NCBI RefSeq assembly: GCF_022437945.1
Contig: NZ_CP092535.1
Span: forward strand, 3,100,001 to 3,164,000
Source: Nocardioides sp. TF02-7
GTDB lineage: Bacteria; Actinomycetota; Actinomycetes; Propionibacteriales; Nocardioidaceae
Direction: 5' to 3'
DNA length: 64,000 nucleotides
In this document: in pieces, positions 56,730-64,000 of the stretch
Numbering within the stretch: the first letter of the stretch is position 1
Layout of the letters: each line of letters starts with the position of its first letter
Translations under genes and position numbers: made by a program
The notes under the pieces: model-generated
What the model was told of the DNA's origin: nothing
The model's database searches: none
The model's input: the letters and a program-made list of their open reading frames with translations, nothing else

Positions 56730-58116
56730 ATGACGTCCGAGCATCCTGCCGCCGGCCTGACGGTCCGCACGTTGGAGACGCCCTCCCTGGGCGACCGCAG
56801 CTACGTCGTGCACGACGGCGAGGTGGCGTTCGTCGTCGACCCGCAGCGCGACGTCGACCGGGTGCTGGAGGTGCTCGCCGACGACGGCGTCCGGCTGACC
56901 CACGTCTTCGAGACCCACATCCACAACGACTACGTCACCGGCGGGCTCGCCCTCGCCCGCGCCACCGGGGCGGCGTACCTGGTCAACAGCGAGGACCAGG
57001 TCTCCTTCGACCGCACCCCGATCGCGGACGGCGAGGTGGTCGAGGTCGGCGACCGGATGCGGGTCCGCGCCATCGCCACCCCCGGTCACACCTTCACCCA
57101 CCTCTCCTACGCGCTGAGCGACCGTGAGGAGCCGTACGCCGTGTTCACCGGCGGCTCGTTGCTCTACGGCGCCACGGGGCGGCCGGACCTGCTCGGCGCG
57201 GAGCACACCGACGCGCTGGTGCGGCACCAGCACGCCTCCGCGCACCGGCTGGCCGCCGAGCTGCCCGACGAGGCCGACGTCTACCCGACCCACGGGTTCG
57301 GGTCGTTCTGCTCCGCCACCCAGTCCGACGCCACCGCCTCGACGATCGGGGGAGGAGAAGCGGTCCAACCCGGTGCTGACCCAGGACGAGGAGACCTACG
57401 TCCGCGAGCTGCTCGACGGGCTGGGTGCCTGGCCGGCCTACTACGTGCACATGAGCCCGGCGAACGCCGCCGGCCCGTCGGCGCCGGACCTGTCCCCGGT
57501 CGAGGAGGCCGACGCCACCGAGCTGCGGCGCCGGATCGAGGCCGGCGAGTGGGTCGTCGACCTGCGCAACCGGACGGCGTTCGCGGCCGGTCACGCGCCG
57601 GGCACCCTCAACTTCGGCCTCGACGGGGCGTTCTCCACCTACCTGGGGTGGCTCATCGAGTGGGGCACCCCGGTGACCCTGCTTGGTGAGACCGCCGAGG
57701 ACGTCGCCTCCGCGCAGCGCGAGCTGGTCCGGATCGGCATCGACCGCCCGGCGGCCCAGGCCACGGGTGGTCCGGAGAAGTGGGCGGACGGCGCACTGGG
57801 CAGCTTCCCGACCGCGACCTTCGCCGAGCTCGCCCAGGTGCGCCACCACCGCGACGTCGTGGTCCTCGACGTACGCCGGGCCGACGAGCACGAGAAGGCC
57901 GCCGTCGCCGGGTCCGTCAACATCGCGATCCACGAGCTGCCGCGCCGGCTCGCCGACGTGCCCGACGGTGAGGTGTGGGTGCACTGCGCCAGCGGCTACC
58001 GCGCCTCGATCGCGGCCTCCCTGCTGGCCGCGGCCGGGCGCTCGCCGGTCACGATCGACGACTCCTTCGACAACGCGTCGGAGGTCGGTCTCGAGCTGGT
58101 CGCCGGGTCGGACTAG
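56730..58116 (+). CDS. MBL-fold persulfide dioxygenase-like / rhodanese fusion (frame broken at 57348-57352)
   Basis: MBL domain with ETHIHNDYVTGG (HxHxD metal motif), ATPGHTFTHLSY and FTGGSLLYGATGRPD, as in ETHE1/CstB-type persulfide dioxygenases, then two rhodanese domains. The first (VVDLRNRTAFAAGHAPG) lacks a catalytic Cys; the second has it in VHCASGYRASIAASLL. One G fewer at 57348-57352 gives STIGEEKRSNPVLTQDEETY. About 461 residues. It oxidises glutathione- or mycothiol-type persulfides in the family. It converges with the arsenic operon, overlapping the arsC stop by four bases; a functional link is not implied. Confidence 0.85.
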
Positions 58117-58568
58117 GCACCGGCCGCCACCACCGACGGCGGCAGGTCGAGGTCGGGCGCCAGCTCGTGCAGCAGGTCGCGGACCCGGCCGTCGAGATCG
58201 GCGACGATCCGGCGCACGGTGGCGTCGTCCCGGCCGCCGGGGTCGTCGACGGGCCAGTCGCGGTAGGTCACGCCCGGCACGTAGGGGCACTCCTCGCCGC
58301 AGCCGAGGGTGATCGCGAGGTCGCTGGCGGCGACCATCTCCATGGTGAGCAGCTTCGGGTGCTCGCGGGAGGTGTCGAGACCGAGCTGCTCGAGGACGTG
58401 GGCCACCTCGCGGTGGACGTGCTCCCCGGGCTGGGTGCCCGCGGAGAGCGCCACCACCCGACCGGCGGCGTAGTGCTCGGTGAGCAGCCGGGCAATGACG
58501 GAGCGGCCGCCGTTGCGGACGCAGGCGAAGACCACCTGTGGGGTGCGTGCTGTGGAGTCGTCGGTCAT
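58113..58568 (-). CDS. arsC: arsenate reductase, LMW protein phosphatase fold
   Basis: 151 residues: VVFACVRNGGRSVIARLL with the CX5R active loop (Cys about residue 16), TEHYAAGRVVALSAGTQPG and the DPG segment WPVDDPGGRD, the latter usual for ArsC of the thioredoxin/mycothiol class. It reduces arsenate to arsenite for export. Its start overlaps the end of the acr3 gene by four bases. Confidence 0.9.
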   Translation of the reverse strand: MTDDSTARTPQVVFACVRNGGRSVIARLLTEHYAAGRVVALSAGTQPGEHVHREVAHVLEQLGLDTSREHPKLLTMEMVAASDLAITLGCGEECPYVPGVTYRDWPVDDPGGRDDATVRRIVADLDGRVRDLLHELAPDLDLPPSVVAAGA

Positions 58569-59643
58569 GGGGTGGCTCCTTCTCGGGTGTCGGCGAACCA
58601 GCGGCGGCTCCGGAGACTGACGTAGACGAGTCCGACGAGGACGGGGACCTCGATGAGCGGCCCGACGACACCGGCCAGGGCCTGGCCGCTGGTGACGCCG
58701 AAGACGGCGATCGCCACGGCGATGGCGAGCTCGAAGTTGTTGCCGGCCGCGGTGAACGCGACCGTCGTGGACCGGGCGTAGCCCAGCCCGACCTGCCGGG
58801 CCAGCCACAACGACCCCGCCCACATCAGCGCGAAGTAGACGACCAGAGGCGCCGCGATCCGGGCGACGTCGAACGGCCGGCTGGTGATCGTCTCGCCCTG
58901 GAGGGCGAAGAGGACGACGATCGTGAACAGCAGCCCGTAGAGCGCCCACGGGCCGAGGCGGGGAGGAGTCGCTGCTCGTACCAGTCCCGCCCGCGGCGTC
59001 GCTCGCCGACCCGGCGGGTCAGGTAGCCGGCCGCGAGGGGCACGCCGAGGAAGACCACGACGCTGCGGGCGATCTCCCACGGCGACACGTCGAGGCCGCT
59101 GGTCGGGAGGCCGAGCCAGCCAGGCAGGAGGTCGAGGTAGAACCAGCCGAGCAGGGCGAACGCCAGCACCTGGAAGACCGAGTTGACGGCGACCAGGACG
59201 GCGGCCGCCTCGCGGTCGCCGCACGCGAGGTCGTTCCAGATGATCACCATGGCGATGCACCGGGCCAGACCGACGATGACCAGCCCGGTGCGGTACTCCG
59301 GCAGGTCGGGGAGGAGCGCCCACGCGAGCACGAACATCAGGGCCGGGCCGACCAACCAGTTCAGCACGAGGGACAGCGCCATCAGCCGGGTGTCCCGGGC
59401 GACGAGCCCGACCTCGTCGTACCGCACCTTGGCCAGCACCGGGTACATCATCACCAGCAGGCCGACGGCGATCGGCAGCGAGACCGAGCCGACCGTGATC
59501 GCGTCGAGGGCCTCCGCGATGCCGGGCACCCCGCGGCCCAGCAGGAGCCCGGCGAGCATCGCCAGGCCGATCCAGACCGGGAGGTACCGGTCGAGGGTGG
59601 GCAGCCGCCGGGTGAGCCGATCGGTCTCGGGGACGGCGGTCAC
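58565..59643 (-). CDS. acr3: arsenite efflux permease Acr3 (frame broken at 58960-58963)
   Basis: Ten-helix BART-superfamily permease: YLPVWIGLAMLAGLLLGRG, the conserved MMYPVLAKVRYDEV, ARCIAMVIIWNDLACGDREAAAVLVAVNSVFQ with the essential Cys in ARCIAMV, and FTAAGNNFELAIAVAIAVFG. One base too few at 58960-58963; adding it gives QRLLPRLGPWALYG. About 359 residues. GTG 59643 overlaps arsM by four bases. Exports arsenite. Confidence 0.92.
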
Positions 59644-60455
59644 GCCGGCTTGCGGGCGCGGATGATCGCGCCGTGCATGCCGGGGGCAGCCTCGTGGGTG
59701 AACTCCACCTCGGCGTCGACGAAACCGGCCGCCGCGAGGCCGTCGAGGTACTCGCGGCGGGACAGGGCGCCCGCGATGCAGCCGACGTAGGAGCCGCGCT
59801 CGGCCCGCTCGGCCGGCGAGAGGTGGTCCTCGGCGACCACGTCGGAGATGCCGATGCGCCCGCCCGGCACCAGCACGCGGTGCATCTCGGTGATCACCTT
59901 CGGCTTGTCGACGGAGAGGTTGATGACGCAGTTGGAGATCACGACGTCGACGGCGGCGTCGGGGAGAGGGACGTCCTCGATCGTGCCCTTGAGGAACTCG
60001 ACGTTGGTGGCGCCGGCCTTCGCGGCGTTGGCCCGGGCGAGATCGAGCATCTCGTCGGTCATGTCGACGCCGTAGGCGAAGCCGGTCTCCCCGACCCGGC
60101 GGGCGGAGAGGAGCACGTCGATCCCGCCGCCGGAGCCGAGGTCGAGGACGCGTTCGCCCGGGCGGAGCGCCGCCACGGCGGTCGGGTTTCCGCAGCCGAG
60201 GCTCGCGGCGACGGCCTCCGCGGGCAGGTCGGCCTGGTCGTCGCTGCTGTAGAGCACGGCCCCGAAGGACTCGTCGACGGCGACCTCGCCGGTGCAGCAG
60301 GACGTGCCGCAGCCGTCGTCGACGACCTGGAGGGCGTCGTTGACCTCGGCGTTGGTGCGGCCGCGGCCCACGGCGGTCGCGGCCTCGGCGTAGCGGGCGC
60401 GGACCTCCTCGCGCAGATCGTCGGTCGTCCTGCTGGCTCCGCTCGCGGTCGTCAT
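59640..60455 (-). CDS. arsM: arsenite S-adenosylmethionine methyltransferase
   Basis: 271 residues: SAM loop [16 protein letters not shown], As(III)-binding cysteines in [11 protein letters not shown] and ISNCVINLS, plus an N-terminal CGTSCCTGE cluster seen in ArsM. It methylates arsenite to volatile or less toxic species. ATG 60455 with GAGGAGG is chosen over upstream starts. First gene of the leftward ars operon. Confidence 0.92.
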   Translation of the reverse strand: MTTASGASRTTDDLREEVRARYAEAATAVGRGRTNAEVNDALQVVDDGCGTSCCTGEVAVDESFGAVLYSSDDQADLPAEAVAASLGCGNPTAVAALRPGERVLDLGSGGGIDVLLSARRVGETGFAYGVDMTDEMLDLARANAAKAGATNVEFLKGTIEDVPLPDAAVDVVISNCVINLSVDKPKVITEMHRVLVPGGRIGISDVVAEDHLSPAERAERGSYVGCIAGALSRREYLDGLAAAGFVDAEVEFTHEAAPGMHGAIIRARKPA

Positions 60456-60482
60456 GACCCAACCTCCTCGCATCGGTGAACG

Positions 60483-60512
60483 TCGATGCATCGAGAATCG
60501 TCGATGCATCGA
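60483..60512. promoter_or_regulatory. ArsR operator: two copies of a 12-bp palindrome
   Basis: TCGATGCATCGA occurs at 60483-60494 and 60501-60512, 18 bases apart, between the divergent arsM and arsR genes. A repeated dyad in this position is what an ArsR/SmtB repressor would bind to control both directions. Confidence 0.8.
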
Positions 60513-60543
60513 CGTCTGTCAATAGGTGTGGCACGATAGGTGC

Positions 60544-60895
60544 ATGACCTCGCCGACCGTCTCCTTGCCGCTGGTCGACACCGGCGTGTGCTGCTCGCCG
60601 GTCACCGGCGGCGCGCTCGACGCCGAGGAGGCGCAGCGGCTGGCCCGGATGTTCAAGGCGCTGGGCGACCCGACCCGCGTCCGTCTGCTGTCGCTGATCG
60701 CCGCCCAGCCGGAGCGCGAGGCGTGCATCTGCGACCTGGTCGACCCGGTCGGGCTCGCCCAGCCGACGGTCTCCCCACCACATGAAGCAGCTCGTCGACG
60801 CCGGCCTGGTGGTGCGCGAGCAGCGCGGCCGCTGGGCCTACTACCGCATGGTCGAGGACACGCTGATCGCGCTCAGCGCGGCGTTGCGGCCCTGA
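60544..60895 (+). CDS. arsR: ArsR-family arsenite-responsive repressor (frame broken at 60773-60776)
   Basis: Winged helix: ALGDPTRVRLLSLIAAQ, EACICDLVDPVGLAQPTVSHHMKQLVDAGLV, EQRGRWAYYRM. The CxC in EACICDL plus an N-terminal VCCSP pair are candidate As(III) ligands. The run CCCC at 60773-60776 is one base too long; removal gives the recognition helix TVSHHMKQL. About 116 residues. ATG 60544. A hairpin CGACCG-CAA-CGGTCG follows (60902-60916). Confidence 0.9.
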
Positions 60896-60983
60896 GGTGC
60901 TCGACCGCAACGGTCGGGAACCGGTGCGCCGCCCGGTTCGTTGAGCCCGACACGATGCGCAAGAAGAAGCCCCGACCAGCGAC

Positions 60984-61030
60984 GGCCACCCGACCTCGAC
61001 ACGACGCTGACGTCGTAGGGGCGGGTGGCC
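60984..61030 (+). promoter_or_regulatory. structured leader in front of the CNNM genes
   Basis: A 9-base stem GGCCACCCG (60984-60992) / CGGGTGGCC (61022-61030) encloses a second hairpin ACGAC-GCTGAC-GTCGT (61001-61016). The outer stem ends one base before the ATG at 61032 and would cover the translation start region. Candidate cis-acting RNA; class unknown. Confidence 0.45.
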
Positions 61031-61031
61031 G

Positions 61032-62400
61032 ATGACCGCATTGCTCACCCTGCTGCTGGGCCTCGTCGTGGTGCTCGCGATCACCGCGGCGACCGGCTAC
61101 TTCGTGGCCCAGGAGTTCGCCTTCATGGCGGTCGACCGGTCGCGGCTGAAGGCGAGGGCCGCGGCGGGCGACACCTCCGCGGAGCGCGCCCTGCGGGTCA
61201 CGCGCCGCACCTCGTTCATGCTCTCCGGGGCCCAGCTGGGCATCACGGTGACCGGGCTGCTCGTCGGGTACGTCGCCGAGCCGCTGGTCGGCGACGCGCT
61301 GGGCTCGCTGCTGGGCGGCGTGGGGGTTCCGACGGCTGTCGGCGTCGCGGTCGGCACCGTGCTCGCGCTCGCCTTCTCCACCGTCGTGCAGATGCTCTTC
61401 GGCGAGCTGTTCCCCAAGAACCTGGCCATCGCCCGCCCGGAGCCGGTCGCCGACCGCCTGGCGCGCTCGACGCTGGGCTACCTGCGGGTCACGGGGCCGC
61501 TGATCTGGGTCTTCGACCAGGCGTCCAACCTGCTGCTGAAGGCGGTGGGGATCGAGCCGGTGCACGACGTCGAGCACTCCGCGACCGCGCGCGACCTCGA
61601 GCACATCGTGGCCGACTCCCGCGAGTCCGGCGACCTGCCCGCGGAGCTGTCGGTGCTGCTCGACCGGGTGCTCGACTTCCCGACCCGCGACGTCGAGCAC
61701 GCGATGGTGCCCCGGCCGCGGGTCGACGTCGTGGCCACCGGAACCGACGTCGCCGAGGTACGACGGCTGATGTCGACCGGCCACTCCCGCTATCCCGTCC
61801 TGGACGCCGAGGACGGGGTGGTCGGCGTGGTGCACCTCGGCGACCTCCTCACCGCCGCGCCCGGCGCCGCCCTCGCCGACGTGGTGCGCCCGCCGCTCGT
61901 CGTACCGACCCGGATGGCCCTGCCCGACGCGCTCGAGGAGCTCGCCCGCACGCGCAACGAGCTCGCCGCCGTCGTCGACGAGTACGGCGGGTTCGTCGGC
62001 GTCCTCACCCTGGAGGACCTGGCCGAGGAGCTGGTCGGCGAGCTCACCGACGAGCACGACGACCCCCACGACCACGCCCCGACCGTCGCCGACGCGGCGG
62101 GCTCGTGGTCGGTGCCCGGCGACGTCCCGGTCGACGAGGTGGAGCGCACGATCGGCCACGACCTCCCGACGGGCGACTACCAGACCCTCGCCGGCCTGGT
62201 GATCGCCGAGCACGGCCGGCTCCCCGAGCCGGGGACCGTCGTCGAGGTGCGCCTGCCCGACGACCCCGGCGACCTGGCCCGCACCGACGAGCCGCCGCCC
62301 CGCTTCGCGCGGATGGAGGTGGTCGAGGTCGAGCAGCACGTGCCGGCCGTCGTCCGGATCACCCTCGACCTGCCCGACGAGCGAGGGGGAGGGGTCGTGA
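61032..62400 (+). CDS. CNNM/CorC-type transporter (HlyC/CorC family), first copy (frame broken at 62385-62389)
   Basis: CNNM membrane domain (four helices, LGITVTGLLVGYVAEPLVG, FGELFPKNLAIARPE), then a CBS pair (AMVPRPRVDVVATGTDVAEVRRLM, LVVPTRMALPDALEELARTRNELAAVVDEYGGFVGVLTLEDLAEELVG) and a C-terminal CorC_HlyC domain. Family members transport or regulate Mg2+/Co2+. One G fewer at 62385-62389 gives a stop (DERGEGS) that overlaps the ATG of the next gene; as deposited, the two genes would appear fused. About 455 residues. Confidence 0.88.
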
Positions 62401-63420
62401 TGGAGAACCCCGTCGTGGTGGCCGTGGCGACCGCCGTCATCATCGCCGCGAGCGCCTTCTTCGTCGCGATCGAGTTCGCGCTGATCGCCGCCCGGAAGCA
62501 CCGCCTCGAGGAAGCCGCCCCGTCGAGCCGCGCCGCACGGGCCGCGCTGCGCAGCTCCACCGAGCTCAGCGTCCTCCTCGCCGGCTCCCAGCTCGGCATC
62601 ACCGTGTCGGTGCTCGCGCTCGGCGCGATCACCAAGCCCGCCGTGCACCACTGGCTGACACCGGTCTTCGAGGGCTGGGGCGCGGCGTACTGGCTCGCCG
62701 ACGTCGCCGGCTTCGTGCTCGCCCTGGTGGTCGTCACCTTCCTCCACCTGGTCGTGGGGGAGATGGCGCCCAAGTCGTGGGCGATCGCCCACCCGGAGCG
62801 GTCGGCGACCCTCCTCGCCCTGCCGATGCGGGGGGTTCATGTGGACCACCCGCCCCCTGCTGCGCGCGCTCAACGACGCCGCCAACTGGTGCCTGCGCCG
62901 CGTCGGCGTCGAGCCGGTCGACGAGGTCGCCTCCGGCCAGGACCCGGGCGCGCTGCGGCAGCTCGTCGAGCACTCCGCCAACGTCGGTGCGCTCGACGCG
63001 TCGTTCTCCGCGCAGCTCTCCGGCGCACTGGAGCTCGAGACCCTCACGGTCGGCGAGCTGGTGAGCCCGACGCCGCCGACGGCCGTCCCCTCGGACGCGC
63101 GGGTGGCGGACGTGCAGGAGGCGAGCCGCCGCTCGGGCCACCTGCGGATCCTGGTCGGTGACGGCCGGAGCGCCGCGGGTGTGGTGCACGTGCGCGACAC
63201 GCTCGAGGCCGAGCCGGACACGGGGATCGGACCGCTCACCCGGGAGGTTCTGCGGCTGCCCGCCGACACGAGGGTCTACGCCGCGCTCGGCCGGATGCGG
63301 GAGACGAGCAACCAGCTGGTGGTGGTCACCGACCCGACCGACGCCGCGTCGATGCTCGGGGTGGTCACCGTCGCCGACGTGCTCCGGCGGCTGTTCCCGC
63401 TGCGCCAGCAGCGGGGCTGA
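62400..63420 (+). CDS. CNNM/CorC-type transporter, second copy (frame broken at 62830-62835)
   Basis: Second CNNM protein, about 339 residues: VVVAVATAVIIAASAFFVAIEFALI, LAGSQLGITVSVLALGAITKP, LHLVVGEMAPKSWAIAHPE, then two CBS motifs (LTVGELVSPTPPTAVPS, LRLPADTRVYAALGRMRETSNQLVVVTDP) but no CorC_HlyC C-terminal domain. Run GGGGGG at 62830-62835 is one base too long; repair gives MRGFMWTTRPLLRALND. The two proteins probably form a heterodimer, an arrangement common in actinobacteria. Confidence 0.88.
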
Positions 63421-63429
63421 GGCGCCGCC

Positions 63430-64000
63430 TCAGCCGGCAGCCGCGGCGCGCACCGCCTCCGCGACCGGGGTGTCGCCGGAGATCAGGTCCCACTGGTGCC
63501 CGATCGAGCTGTCGTCGGCCAGCGACGCGGCGACCACCGCTGCGACGTCGGCGCGGGGGACGTCCTCGTGCGGCAGGCGCTGGCCCAGGGCGACCCGGCC
63601 GGTGCCCGCCTCGTCGGTGAGCCGGCCGGGGCGGATGATCGTCCAGTCCAGGCCACTGTCGCGCAGCGCGACGTCGGAGTCGCGCTTGGCGGCGACGTAG
63701 GCCAGCCAGACCTCCGACGCGGCCTCGACATCGGGCTCGTCGACCGCGATGGCCGACACCTGGACGAAGCGGCGGATGCCGACCTCGTGCGCGGCGTCGA
63801 TCGACTTCAGCGAGCCCTCGAGGTCGACGGTGCGCTTGCGCTCGATGTTGCCGTCGGGCCCGCCGCCGGCGGAGAACACCACGGCCTCACAGCCCTCGAA
63901 GGCGGCCGCGAACGCGTCGACCCCCTGGTTCTCGATGTCGAGCAGGCGGACCTCCGCGCCCAGCCCCTCGAGCTCGGCGCGGTACTCCTCCTTGCGGACG
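63430..64000 (-). CDS. NAD(P)H-binding SDR-like protein, truncated by the window edge
   Basis: Only the C-terminal 189 residues are inside; the frame stays open to 64000. Visible parts: LEGLGAEVRLLDIENQGVDAF, EAVVFSAGGG, VDLEGSLKSIDAAHEVGIRRFVQVSA, and WTIIRPGRLTDEAGTGRVAL. This is the NAD(P)-binding (YwnB/NmrA-like, atypical SDR) family. The dinucleotide-binding GxxGxxG would lie outside. Confidence 0.85.
   Translation of the reverse strand, partial: VRKEEYRAELEGLGAEVRLLDIENQGVDAFAAAFEGCEAVVFSAGGGPDGNIERKRTVDLEGSLKSIDAAHEVGIRRFVQVSAIAVDEPDVEAASEVWLAYVAAKRDSDVALRDSGLDWTIIRPGRLTDEAGTGRVALGQRLPHEDVPRADVAAVVAASLADDSSIGHQWDLISGDTPVAEAVRAAAAG

Noticed and set aside
61032..63161. A single fused 709-residue double-CNNM protein
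   Set aside because: Removing one G at 62385-62389 gives a stop overlapping the ATG of the second gene, the usual arrangement; the fusion is an artefact.

Overview
The window looks like chromosome from a very high-GC actinobacterium (roughly 70-75% G+C by eye, strong G/C third-position bias, frequent GTG starts). A Nocardioides-like or other Nocardioidaceae organism is my best guess. The guess rests on the 13E12/DUF222 HNH endonuclease with an actinobacterial SOS box, the prfB-ftsEX-M23-smpB-ssrA core block, the tmRNA tag ADSKRSSFALAA, a minimal actinobacterial Tad pilus locus and an ECF41-type sigma factor. No taxonomic marker settles it.

Layout. (1) 0.1-3.3 kb: glutamate dehydrogenase and a membrane-anchored metallophosphoesterase-like protein. 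(2) 3.3-10.5 kb: a sugar-alcohol PTS island with mannitol-type EIICBA, a Zn-dependent dehydrogenase, a DeoR regulator, EI, 1-phosphofructokinase and HPr. (3) 10.7-15.2 kb: an XRE-type protein, a large LuxR-type ATPase regulator and an alpha/beta hydrolase. (4) 15.2-18.8 kb: a TetR regulator with the same operator at its own promoter and at an Ohr / flavin disulfide reductase / membrane protein operon. (5) 19-22 kb: acyl-CoA ligase, a ligase remnant and a divergent crotonase. (6) 22.2-26.8 kb: Tad/Flp pilus genes. (7) 26.8-37 kb: a nickel-pincer-nucleotide (NPN) cofactor locus. The cofactor genes larB-larE-larC run to the right. To the left runs an operon of an acyl reductase-HAD phosphatase fusion, an alcohol dehydrogenase, a LarA-like enzyme and a PlsC-type acyltransferase. 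This is the most novel-looking system here. (8) 37-42.5 kb: two-component system, MMPL exporter, lipoprotein. (9) 42.5-53.1 kb: lytic transglycosylase, prfB, SOS-boxed HNH endonuclease, ftsE, ftsX, M23 peptidase, smpB, amidohydrolase, tmRNA. (10) 53.1-56.7 kb: PEP-mutase family enzyme, ECF41 sigma factor and three DoxX-like proteins, then a GlsB-type protein. (11) 56.7-64 kb: persulfide dioxygenase/rhodanese-like protein, arsenic resistance genes (arsR, arsM, acr3, arsC), paired CNNM transporters and an edge-truncated NAD(P)-binding protein.

A caution for every user of this annotation: more than 30 reading-frame breaks occur, nearly all exactly at a short G or C run and nearly all repaired by removing (occasionally adding) one base. 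They hit essential genes such as smpB and ptsH. I therefore treat them as base-calling errors, annotate whole genes across them, and give the run position in each entry.
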